A stretch of DNA of 59,870 nucleotides from the NCBI GenBank assembly GCA_020722005.1, contig DYLP01000013.1:1-59870 (forward strand), written 5' to 3'. The notes under the pieces were generated by a model. That model did not search any database, was not told the DNA's origin, and saw nothing but the letters and a program-made list of their open reading frames with translations. This document shows positions 1-7,305 of this stretch, piece after piece (positions within the stretch are counted from its first letter, which is position 1; the number at the start of each line of letters is the position of its first letter). The position numbers and the translations under genes were made by a program. The DNA comes from Melioribacter roseus. GTDB taxonomy: Bacteria; Bacteroidota; Ignavibacteria; Ignavibacteriales; Melioribacteraceae.

Positions 1-29
1 TGTTCTGCTTCAAATGGAAATGGAATTTC
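1..29 (+). repeat. Left inverted repeat of IS3 remnant
   Basis: Bases 18-29 (AAATGGAATTTC) are the exact reverse complement of 493-504. The outer TGTTC of this end also matches the right end, with a gap of about six bases between the matching blocks. Confidence 0.65.
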
Positions 30-64
30 CTAAATTAACAACAATATAAGAATAGGAGATATCC

Positions 65-455
65 ATGCAACAAAGAAAGCACTATACCGCAGAACAAAAA
101 AGTAATGACCTTGAGAGAACTCTTGGGAAGTAATGTTCCAATAAGTCAGTTAGCTGAAAAATATCAAGTTCACCCAAACGATACTATAACCTGTCTGTTG
201 CTAGGCAAGGTTGAACGTTATCATAGAAATATTTACGATGGATGTTTAATACCTAATTCTTTTATCAATCTCGAAGATGCCAGAAAAAAGATTGCTGAGT
301 TTGTTGATTTACTTAATAAGAGGTTACACAGTTCATTTTTTTATTTAACACCGGATGATTTTATAAATAATAGAGTTGCTGATAAACTTGAAGAAAGAAA
401 TATTAAATTACAATCGGCTCAAAAAGCACGTTATGAGGTGAAAAATGTTTGTTGA
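65..455 (+). pseudogene. IS3-family transposase remnant (OrfA-OrfB internal deletion)
   Basis: Reading starts at ATG 65 with a typical OrfA N-terminus (MQQRKHYTAEQK), which runs into a stop in that frame. After a frameshift near position 100 the protein continues as LRELLGSNVPISQLAEKYQV, the helix-turn-helix of IS3 OrfA. At about position 185 it jumps to KVERYHRNIYDGC, followed by NLEDARKKIAEFVDLLNKR and LHSSFFYLTPDDF, the final part of the OrfB integrase core including the last Glu of the DDE triad. The first two catalytic Asp and the OrfA leucine zipper are absent. It is certainly non-functional: one frameshift plus one large deletion. Confidence 0.85.
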
Positions 456-492
456 AAATCTCGCCGTAAGGCAGACGGATTTTAATTAATAT

Positions 493-515
493 GAAATTCC
501 ATTTCATGCTGAACA
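493..515 (-). repeat. Right inverted repeat of IS3 remnant
   Basis: GAAATTCCATTT at 493-504 and GAACA at 511-515 mirror the left end of the element, giving the outer boundary of the mobile element at about 515. Confidence 0.65.
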
Positions 516-923
516 AATACAAGATTTTTTAAATTTTTTAACGTATCCAACTGTACTTCAGAATTGGTTTATGTAACTTTTATGCACTGTAACAAGTCAA
601 AAAGAGGTATAAAATAAATTTACAATCGTTCTTTTAATAAGTAATTACAAACGCAAAAACCGATGCTATCTCCATAAATGTGTATACTTATCTAAACGAC
701 TACCAAATAAATGCATTAGAAAATGAAGAATAAATCATCTTCTGCATTTATATAGATGAGCTACAGTTTAAGTATATGTTTCCTTGCAATTTTTTCAGTG
801 CAGGATAGTAAACTTAGAATTAATTGAGAATCACATAAAATTAATACTGCGTTTCCTGAAAAAATACGGGATTGTATTGTGGTGACTCGTATTATTTTAC
901 AAATTTACTTAACGGAGGACAAA
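516..923. other. AT-rich intergenic region without recognisable gene
   Basis: About 400 bases between the IS remnant and the S41 protease. All frames are closed by stops and I recognise no protein remnant, RNA or repeat family. A loose inverted repeat (TAAATGCA near 708 against TGCATTTA near 743) is present but imperfect. The end of the region carries the protease ribosome binding site GGAGG at 914-918. Confidence 0.5.
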
Positions 924-2228
924 ATGAAAAAGTTTAGATTACTATTTTTATTGCATATCGTTCTATCTTCAATTGTGTTTGCTCAATTTGAAAATACAAT
1001 CTCAAAAGAAGAGAAATTGTATGGATTGTCTAAGATATGGATGGAAGTCACATATAATTTTGCCTTCTTTCATCATGTACCTGATTTGAATTGGGATAGT
1101 ACCTATAAAGCTTTTATACCAAAAGTATTAGAAACAAAAAATGACTGGGAATACTATTTAGAATTACAAAAGTTCATGGCACTCCTTAAAGATGCTCATA
1201 CACGACTTTTCCCGCCAGTTACTTTACGGAAAAAATATTATGGAACCGCAACAAAACAAATTTTGACTCGCCTGATAGAAGGAAAAGTGATCATCACAAA
1301 AGTAATATCTGACGCGCTACGACAACAGGGATTAAAAGAAGGAATGGAAATAGTTGCAATCAACAAGTTAAATGTTTTTGAGTACGTCGAAAAAAATGTG
1401 GCCCCATTTGTATATGCATCTACAATACAGGATCTTCAGTTGCAAAAATATGGTCATTTTTTGTTGAATGGTAACGTTACTGAACCAGTACAAATAGATG
1501 TACAAGATTTCAGAGGCAAAATCAAAACATACAACATAAACCGCGAACCCTGGATTTTGGAAGAACAATTTTTTACAGGCAAACAGTGGTATTTTGAGAT
1601 ACTGGACAATAATATTGGTTATTTAAAAATGTATAATTTTATTTCGAGTAAACAATTTCAAACAAAATTCGATTCTCTATACAAAATAATTTTAACAACC
1701 GACGGATTAATTATTGATGTACGAAACAATAGTGGTGGTTCTACACAAATAGCTCATTATATTTTAAGACATTTTACTCAAAAACCATTTAAATCGGTAA
1801 ATTGGAGAACGCCCAATAATATTTCAGCAAATCGATCATGGGGTAAAAAAATTGAATGGTTAAATGCAGAGGGAAATTTTGTATATCCACACACTGATAA
1901 AACATTATACATGAATCCTTTAATTGTATTAGCGGATGAAAGTACATTTTCGGCGGCTGAAGATTTTTGTGTAGCGTTTTTAACTATGGAACGGGGCAAA
2001 TTGATTGGTCGCAAAACTGCGGGGAGTACAGGTAGTCCACTAATAATTAATTTGCCTGGAGAAGCTTTTGCCTCAATATGTACAAAAGAAGATTTTTTTC
2101 CAAACGGTAGAAAATTTGTCGGCATGGGGATCTCACCCGACATCGAAGTAAAAACTACAATCAATGATATCATTGAAAATAAAGATGCAGCATTGGAAGT
2201 GGCAATAAAAGAAATAATGAATGAATAG
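924..2228 (+). CDS. S41 family C-terminal-processing-like serine protease, exported
   Basis: A 434-residue tail-specific protease-like enzyme. ATG 924 is chosen over upstream GTG 879 because GGAGG lies 6 bases before it and because it gives a clean signal peptide (MKKFRLLFLLHIVLSSIVFAQ). The middle holds a PDZ-like segment (residues about 110-200). The S41 catalytic domain follows, with the LIIDVRNNSGGST strand-turn, the nucleophile region DESTFSAAEDF (Ser in TFSAAE), and GRKTAGSTGSP near the C-terminus. Family knowledge: such periplasmic S41 proteins cleave unfolded peptides or C-termini; Bacteroidota and relatives carry many paralogues of unknown substrate. It stands alone next to IS debris. 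No specific substrate can be deduced. Confidence 0.88.
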   Translation: MKKFRLLFLLHIVLSSIVFAQFENTISKEEKLYGLSKIWMEVTYNFAFFHHVPDLNWDSTYKAFIPKVLETKNDWEYYLELQKFMALLKDAHTRLFPPVTLRKKYYGTATKQILTRLIEGKVIITKVISDALRQQGLKEGMEIVAINKLNVFEYVEKNVAPFVYASTIQDLQLQKYGHFLLNGNVTEPVQIDVQDFRGKIKTYNINREPWILEEQFFTGKQWYFEILDNNIGYLKMYNFISSKQFQTKFDSLYKIILTTDGLIIDVRNNSGGSTQIAHYILRHFTQKPFKSVNWRTPNNISANRSWGKKIEWLNAEGNFVYPHTDKTLYMNPLIVLADESTFSAAEDFCVAFLTMERGKLIGRKTAGSTGSPLIINLPGEAFASICTKEDFFPNGRKFVGMGISPDIEVKTTINDIIENKDAALEVAIKEIMNE

Positions 2229-2478
2229 TCTCAATTCTCCACTTGTAGAAAGAGATTTTGTAAAGAGTATAATTGTAATTTTTCTGTTTGTAAAACATCA
2301 GCAGCTTTGATAAAATCATATAAATAAAGATTTACTTGAAGTATAAAAAATGGGAAAAGTTACAGGAATAATTTTTTAAATGACTTTTTTCTTAGATTTC
2401 CTTTTTTTTTCAAAGATGAAGTTTATGATGTGATTTTTTATAAAAAAGAATAACCTCAAAGATAGGGCGAGTAATTAT

Positions 2479-3036
2479 ATGGATGTGTTAGAATTACAGC
2501 TACCAACACTAAAGCATAAAACAGCAGCAGAAAAATTCAAAAGTGAATTTTTTAAAAATATGGAATACGTTATAAATGGAAGTGCCCTGTTCGACCGGAT
2601 GGAATATGAACAATGGTTGATACATAATAAAAATAATCGCTATGAAAGTACTGTAAATCCTGGCTGGGTAACGGCAACCACATTTTTTGCTGTCAGAAAA
2701 AGTGACTCGAAAATTGTAGGAATGATTGATATCAGACATAATCTGGGAAATGAATTTCTGGCAAAGTATGGTGGTCATATAGGCTATTCCGTTTGTCCGA
2801 GCGAAAGGAGAAAGGGTTATGCAACAGAAATCTTAAGAATGGGGATTGAATATGCAAAATCCTTGAATATTAAAAAGCTTATGATAGCATGTTTTTCGGA
2901 TAATATACCATCTATTAAAACAATTGTAAAAAATGGTGGAGTATTGACTGAAACAAAAATATATACGGACGATCAACAGGTAAATATCCCTGACTCAAAG
3001 GGGAAACTTGTAAATATTTACTGGATTGACTTATGA
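2479..3036 (+). CDS. GNAT family N-acetyltransferase
   Basis: 185 residues with a complete GNAT fold. The central acetyl-CoA pyrophosphate-binding loop reads RRKGYATE in the context YSVCPSERRKGYATE. The following helix is RMGIEYAKSLNIKKL, and the C-terminal NIPSIKTIVKNGGVL segment is the classic motif B region. It resembles RimL/aminoglycoside-type acetyltransferases acting on small amines or N-termini; the acceptor cannot be told. It lies 37 bases upstream of a truncated methyltransferase in the same direction. Upstream 2229-2478 is AT-rich and contains no visible gene. Confidence 0.88.
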   Translation: MDVLELQLPTLKHKTAAEKFKSEFFKNMEYVINGSALFDRMEYEQWLIHNKNNRYESTVNPGWVTATTFFAVRKSDSKIVGMIDIRHNLGNEFLAKYGGHIGYSVCPSERRKGYATEILRMGIEYAKSLNIKKLMIACFSDNIPSIKTIVKNGGVLTETKIYTDDQQVNIPDSKGKLVNIYWIDL

Positions 3037-3073
3037 GTTTTTGCTTATTAAAAAAATAAAAAGGAATTTATAA

Positions 3074-3349
3074 ATGAAAAAAGGGTTTGCAACAAAAGGT
3101 GTTTTTCCTCACGAGTGGGCTTTTACACTACTTTTCCCTTTAAGAAATATTTTCCTGTCGCCAGAAAAATTAATTAGAAGGCTTGATGTAAAGGAAAACT
3201 ATAAAGTATTGGAAGTAGGGCCAGGTCCGGGTTATTTCAGTATTCCTGTTGCAAGAAAACTAAAAAACGGTAAACTTTATCTTGCCGACATTCAATCTGA
3301 AATGCTGGAATATGCAAAAAAACGATTCGAAAAAAGAAATAAAATATGA
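3074..3349 (+). pseudogene. Truncated class I SAM-dependent methyltransferase
   Basis: 91 residues cover only the N-terminal helix and the first part of the Rossmann fold. SAM motif I is intact (LEVGPGPGYFS) and the acidic strand-2 end is present (YLADIQSEMLEYAKKRF), then the frame stops at 3347-3349. Motifs II-IV, needed to complete the SAM pocket and hold substrate, are missing. I found no continuation in the other frames before the next gene at 3383. Normal relatives are about 190-220 residues. Most likely a deletion remnant rather than a working mini-protein. Confidence 0.7.
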
Positions 3350-3382
3350 AAAAAAATTTTACAATAAATTTTATGAGGAAAA

Positions 3383-4219
3383 ATGGAAAATAAAATTATT
3401 GAAAAGTACAACAGACCGGTTTTCTTTTACGGACTATCATTGTTAATTCCATGGGTTTTATGGTTTACAGCAGCCTATATCAGCCATATGCAAGAAAGAA
3501 ATGGCCTGTTACTTTTTGTCCAGGCAGGATTGTCCATACTTGGTTTACTGGCTCCGGTATTTGTAGCAGCTTATTTATTTTTATCAGATAAAGAGTTGTA
3601 CAACGACCTTAAAAACAGGATGTTCAGGCAAAAAGGATTCAGTCCGATATATACTGTGTCAGCTTTTTTATTGATTTTTCTCTCACTGATTGTAGCCCAG
3701 TTAATATCTCTTGTGTTTGGTCATAGCTTTGACCAGTTTCACATTTCAGGTTCACCGAGTTTCTCATCCGCTTTATTCTCACCGTGGTTTATCCTGCTTT
3801 TTGCACCTATTGTTGAAGAATTGGCCTGGCATAGTTATGGCACAGATACGCTACGTAGCAGATTTAATCTTTTTAAAACTTCAATGATATTTTCTATATA
3901 CTGGGTATTCTGGCATGTACCACTTTCCTTTATTAATGGATACTATCACAGCAATGTCGTAGCGCAAGGATTATTGTATTCGCTGAATTTTGTTTTTAGT
4001 CTGTTTGTATTTGTAATTTTAATGAACTGGCTGTATTATAAAACAAATCGTAATATTTTAATAGCCATAATATTTCATTGTTCAGCAAATGTAACGAATG
4101 AAATTTTTGCCACACACCCCGATAGCAAAGTGATTCAAACAGTTTTGCTACTTATCATTGCTATCGTAGTTTTAATTAAAGAAAAAGAGATGTTTTTTAG
4201 AAAGGATGTGATAAATTGA
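3383..4219 (+). CDS. CPBP family intramembrane metalloprotease-like protein
   Basis: 278 residues with about eight hydrophobic segments. The CPBP (Abi/CAAX-protease) signature is visible: paired glutamates E145-E146 in PIVEELAW, the FWHVP histidine at about residue 178, and IIFHCSANV near residue 233. The position following the tryptophan is His where most members have Arg (EExxWR), a departure that could matter for activity. Family members cleave or process prenylated or signal-like membrane peptides and often provide immunity to peptides; the substrate here is unknown. A ribosome binding site GAGGA sits just upstream. Confidence 0.85.
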   Translation: MENKIIEKYNRPVFFYGLSLLIPWVLWFTAAYISHMQERNGLLLFVQAGLSILGLLAPVFVAAYLFLSDKELYNDLKNRMFRQKGFSPIYTVSAFLLIFLSLIVAQLISLVFGHSFDQFHISGSPSFSSALFSPWFILLFAPIVEELAWHSYGTDTLRSRFNLFKTSMIFSIYWVFWHVPLSFINGYYHSNVVAQGLLYSLNFVFSLFVFVILMNWLYYKTNRNILIAIIFHCSANVTNEIFATHPDSKVIQTVLLLIIAIVVLIKEKEMFFRKDVIN

Positions 4220-4290
4220 TAAATCCACAAGACTTTAACAATAGATTTAACTTTGGAGAAAAATATCTAATTTGACCTGGAGAAATGCAA

Positions 4291-4920
4291 ATGATTAATC
4301 CATGGGAAAAAATAGACTTAAATATTTATGAAACTCATATGTCATCACAAAATGTGTTTCAACTTCAAACACTGAATAAGATTACGAAGAAACAGCTAAC
4401 AGATTATGATAACTCTTTTATAACTATTCTTGGCGTAGCGAGTGGCAATGGACTTGAACATATAGATTGTACAAAGACAAAAAAAGTATTTGGTATCGAT
4501 GTTAATAAAGATTATTTAGAAGCCTGTAGAAAAAGATATCCAAATCTGAATGAGATTCTGGAATTGATCCATTGTGATCTCACAGATGATAATGTCATTT
4601 TGCCTAAATCGGATGTTTTGATTTGTAATTTGATAATTGAGTACATTGGAGAAAAGAAATTTGCAAAACTCATTCAAAGAAATAGGGAAAATTTAAATAT
4701 TCTCTCTTGTACCATTCAAATCAATGATGGAAATGGTTTTGTGAGCAGATCTCTAGTCCAATCTGCTTTTGACTGTTTATCAGAGATTCACAAGGATATC
4801 GATAAGAATGAGCTTATTAAGGAGCTTGCAGCAATTAATTTTATTTGCATAAAAGAGATTAATTATCCATTACCAAATGGTAAAAGTTTAATGAGGATAG
4901 ATTTTCAAAATAATGATTAA
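4291..4920 (+). CDS. Class I SAM-dependent methyltransferase, unknown substrate
   Basis: 209 residues. Two ATGs lie close together (4285 and 4291). The second is preferred because GGAG at 4279-4282 is 8 bases before it and only 2 before the first. Motif I is ITILGVASGNGLEHID, strand 2 ends in KVFGIDVNKDYLEACRKRYP, and the motif II region is LIHCDLTDD followed by DVLICNLIIEYIG. The rest has no diagnostic substrate domain. It resembles small-molecule methyltransferases found in accessory regions. Confidence in fold is high, in function low. Confidence 0.75.
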   Translation: MINPWEKIDLNIYETHMSSQNVFQLQTLNKITKKQLTDYDNSFITILGVASGNGLEHIDCTKTKKVFGIDVNKDYLEACRKRYPNLNEILELIHCDLTDDNVILPKSDVLICNLIIEYIGEKKFAKLIQRNRENLNILSCTIQINDGNGFVSRSLVQSAFDCLSEIHKDIDKNELIKELAAINFICIKEINYPLPNGKSLMRIDFQNND

Positions 4921-4957
4921 TGATGATCCTTCTAAGACTTTTGGGAGTAGATTTATT

Positions 4958-5691
4958 ATGATTCTTAAAAAATATTTTTATAACCTTTTTAACAACAATT
5001 TGTATTAATAATCCAGCACTTCAAGATACTTTTTATTTTGGGCTTAACGATCGTTATGAGGCATTAACTGTTAAATCTAATTCATCACCAGTTGCTGTAC
5101 AAAGAGAAAATGGATGGATTGTTGTCGTATTACAAAAACCTACAAAGAAAGTTACATTTGAAATTGCAGCAAAAGGAATAATTGGGAAAAGTGATAGTGA
5201 GAATAGACAGGTAATCACAGATTCCAGTATTTTTTTACTATGGTCCGATAAATTTTATCCTATTGATTTTACTCATTGGGCAAAGGTCAAAACCACAATT
5301 TTACTGCCTGATAATTTTCTTACAGAAGTTCCGCTTTTGAACATTTACCATGGAAGATTTCGTTGCTGTTCTGGAAGCAGGATGCGGACAAACGCTGCGA
5401 TGGTGGAAAGAGGAGTGGCTGGAAAGAAAAGGTGTCCCTTCAATTACATTCAAATCGGAAATTTTATCAAGCGACAGTTTATACATTATCAAATGTATTT
5501 TTACACAAGTCGAAAACCTTTATCATTTACCAATCGAAATAAGAATTGAAACTGAAAAGGGCTATGAGATAAAAAAAGTGAATGTCAATGAAAAACAGAC
5601 AAGTTTTACTTTTGAATCTTGTGAAAAACCAACTAATATTACGATTGACCCAAATAGCTGGCTTCTGATGAAAATAATCCCTTTGAAATAG
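4958..5691 (+). pseudogene. M1 family aminopeptidase remnant lacking its catalytic core
   Basis: The reading frame from about 4985 to 5335 encodes the N-terminal beta domain of an M1 aminopeptidase, with leader-like FLTTICINNP then LLWSDKFYPIDFTHWAKVK and TTILLPDNFL. Near 5336 the frame changes and the protein resumes as FVAVLEAGCGQTLRWWKEEW, then the C-terminal beta segment ending IDPNSWLLMKI. These two ends are normally separated by 250-300 residues carrying GAMEN and HEXXH, none of which is present. The start is also disturbed: the first ATG (4958) is out of frame with the leader. Clearly a deletion pseudogene. Confidence 0.8.
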
Positions 5692-5914
5692 GTATGAATA
5701 ATTATTCTATGCGACTTTATTTTGTGAATAAATTTAGTAGAGTCTAAATTGATTTTTTATATTAAAATAGCAACTTATCTTTGTAATATTTAATACACAA
5801 AAATTTTCTTTTCGATAGGGTTGGTAAACTAAATTTACCGAATTAAATTATGGTTTTAGTAAACTTTAGATAAGCAGGTTATGTTTTATTAATTAACGAA
5901 TAACAGGAGCAGGT

Positions 5915-6823
5915 ATGAAGACTACGCGCAAAAATTTTATAAAAAATTCTCTCCTTATTACGGGAGGAATTTTATTGGAAGGCAAAAACTTCTTTGCAAA
6001 AGCATCGCAGGATATTTCCGGTTTCAAAAGTTTGAACGAGAACTTTGGCATTTATACAGAAAAAGGAGGAACTATTGGTTGGTATGTAACTGACGATGCT
6101 GTAGTGGTTATTGACGCCCAAATGGACGATTCTGTGCGCAATTTTTATAACGGACTTAAAAACAAAACAAGTCGTCGTATCAATTTCTTAATCAATACAC
6201 ATCACCATAGAGACCACACGGGCGGAAATCATTTCCTAAGAGAATTTACCGACAATATAGTTGGACATGAAAAATGCCGGGCTATGCAGCAAAAATTTGA
6301 TGGCAATAGCGACACCCCTCAGGCTTATGCAGATATTGTTTTTGAAAATGAGTGGGCCGTCGATTTGGGCATAGAAAAAATTCATGCAATTCATTTCAAT
6401 CCGGCACATACGGCGGGCGATATTGCCGTCCGTTTTGTAAATTCAAATATTGTTCATTTGGGCGATATTGTATTCAACAATACATATCCATATATTGATT
6501 TCCCGGGAGGTGCAAATCTTCACCAGTGGGTCGAATTTATTAATAAATCTCTCTCGCTTTACAACGACAATACAACCTTTATTTTCGGCCATGCCAATAA
6601 CGACGAAAATGTAATTGGTAATAAAGCAAGCTTGATTCAAATGAAAAATTACCTTACTACTCTCCTTGAATTTGTGGATAGTCAGATAAAATCAGGTAAA
6701 TCGAAAGAAGAGATTATTAATGCAAAAGAAATACCGGGATTTGCTTTCCTCAAAGAACGCTGGAATGGCGCTCGACGTATGAATCTTGAAAGTGCTTATG
6801 AAGAATTAACACGGACAAAATGA
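5915..6823 (+). CDS. Exported metallo-beta-lactamase-fold hydrolase
   Basis: 302 residues. A complete dinuclear zinc site can be read: H96-x-H98-x-D100-H101 in NTHHHRDHTGGN, H165 in PAHTAGD, D184 in HLGDIVF and H226 in IFGHANND. The N-terminus (KTTRKNFIKNSLLITGGILL) is a signal peptide with a Tat-like charged start but only one Arg, so Sec or lipoprotein-free export is equally possible. Family knowledge: this subgroup includes quinoprotein-relay and SoxH-like hydrolases as well as B-class lactamases; the substrate is not evident. Its stop overlaps the start of the next lipoprotein gene by 4 bases (ATGA), so the two are translationally coupled. RBS CAGGAGCAGGT precedes ATG 5915. Confidence 0.9.
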   Translation: MKTTRKNFIKNSLLITGGILLEGKNFFAKASQDISGFKSLNENFGIYTEKGGTIGWYVTDDAVVVIDAQMDDSVRNFYNGLKNKTSRRINFLINTHHHRDHTGGNHFLREFTDNIVGHEKCRAMQQKFDGNSDTPQAYADIVFENEWAVDLGIEKIHAIHFNPAHTAGDIAVRFVNSNIVHLGDIVFNNTYPYIDFPGGANLHQWVEFINKSLSLYNDNTTFIFGHANNDENVIGNKASLIQMKNYLTTLLEFVDSQIKSGKSKEEIINAKEIPGFAFLKERWNGARRMNLESAYEELTRTK

Positions 6824-7302
6824 AAAGACTATCGATTATATTGTCGATAACTACATTTATTATTACAATCGCCTGTGAAGAAACAGAAAATAAACCGCCA
6901 GAATTTTCTCTTTCCACACTTTTAGCTGCGCCCGATACATTGGTTTATAAGAACAAACATCTCACATTGAACACAAGTATCTGGTACGACAAAATGCCAA
7001 CGGTACCGGAAACTGGTCCCCGCTTCGGTGCTCTCTTTACAATCAGTACGATCGACTCCTCCGACATTGACTTCACGATTGACATCATTGCTTACTATTT
7101 AGTCAGGGACAATGAGGTTTTTTCTGCTTTAACTGCAAACGAGAATTATCCGAATAATTTTCCTTATAAATACGAAAAAATTGGACGTACCGGTCCACCC
7201 GACTGGGAATACAAATCGATAACTGTAGTTGTATTGGTAATTTTAGACGGGAAACAATCATTATTAAAAGCAGAGAATCAATTTATCGATGTAGCTTACT
7301 GA
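6820..7302 (+). CDS. Small lipoprotein of unknown function
   Basis: 160 residues with a lipoprotein signal (hydrophobic stretch, lipobox TIAC with Cys at about residue 19). The mature part is acidic and beta-rich, without a domain I recognise. The start overlaps the MBL-fold hydrolase stop by 4 bases, suggesting a partner in the same compartment. It converges on the histidine kinase gene, with 3 bases between the stops. Confidence 0.75.
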   Translation: MKRLSIILSITTFIITIACEETENKPPEFSLSTLLAAPDTLVYKNKHLTLNTSIWYDKMPTVPETGPRFGALFTISTIDSSDIDFTIDIIAYYLVRDNEVFSALTANENYPNNFPYKYEKIGRTGPPDWEYKSITVVVLVILDGKQSLLKAENQFIDVAY

Positions 7303-7305
7303 GGA

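Larger units (their letters stand above)
1..515 (+). mobile_element. Decayed, internally deleted IS3-family element
   Basis: A short element bounded by imperfect inverted repeats starting 5'-TGTTC and ending GAACA-3', the TG...CA ends usual for IS3 elements. Inside is a transposase remnant joining the OrfA N-terminus directly to the OrfB C-terminus. A full IS3 element is about 1.2-1.5 kb, so roughly 0.8-1 kb is missing from the middle. It could now move only if a transposase were supplied in trans. The left end coincides with the first base of the window, so flanking target duplication cannot be judged. Confidence 0.75.
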
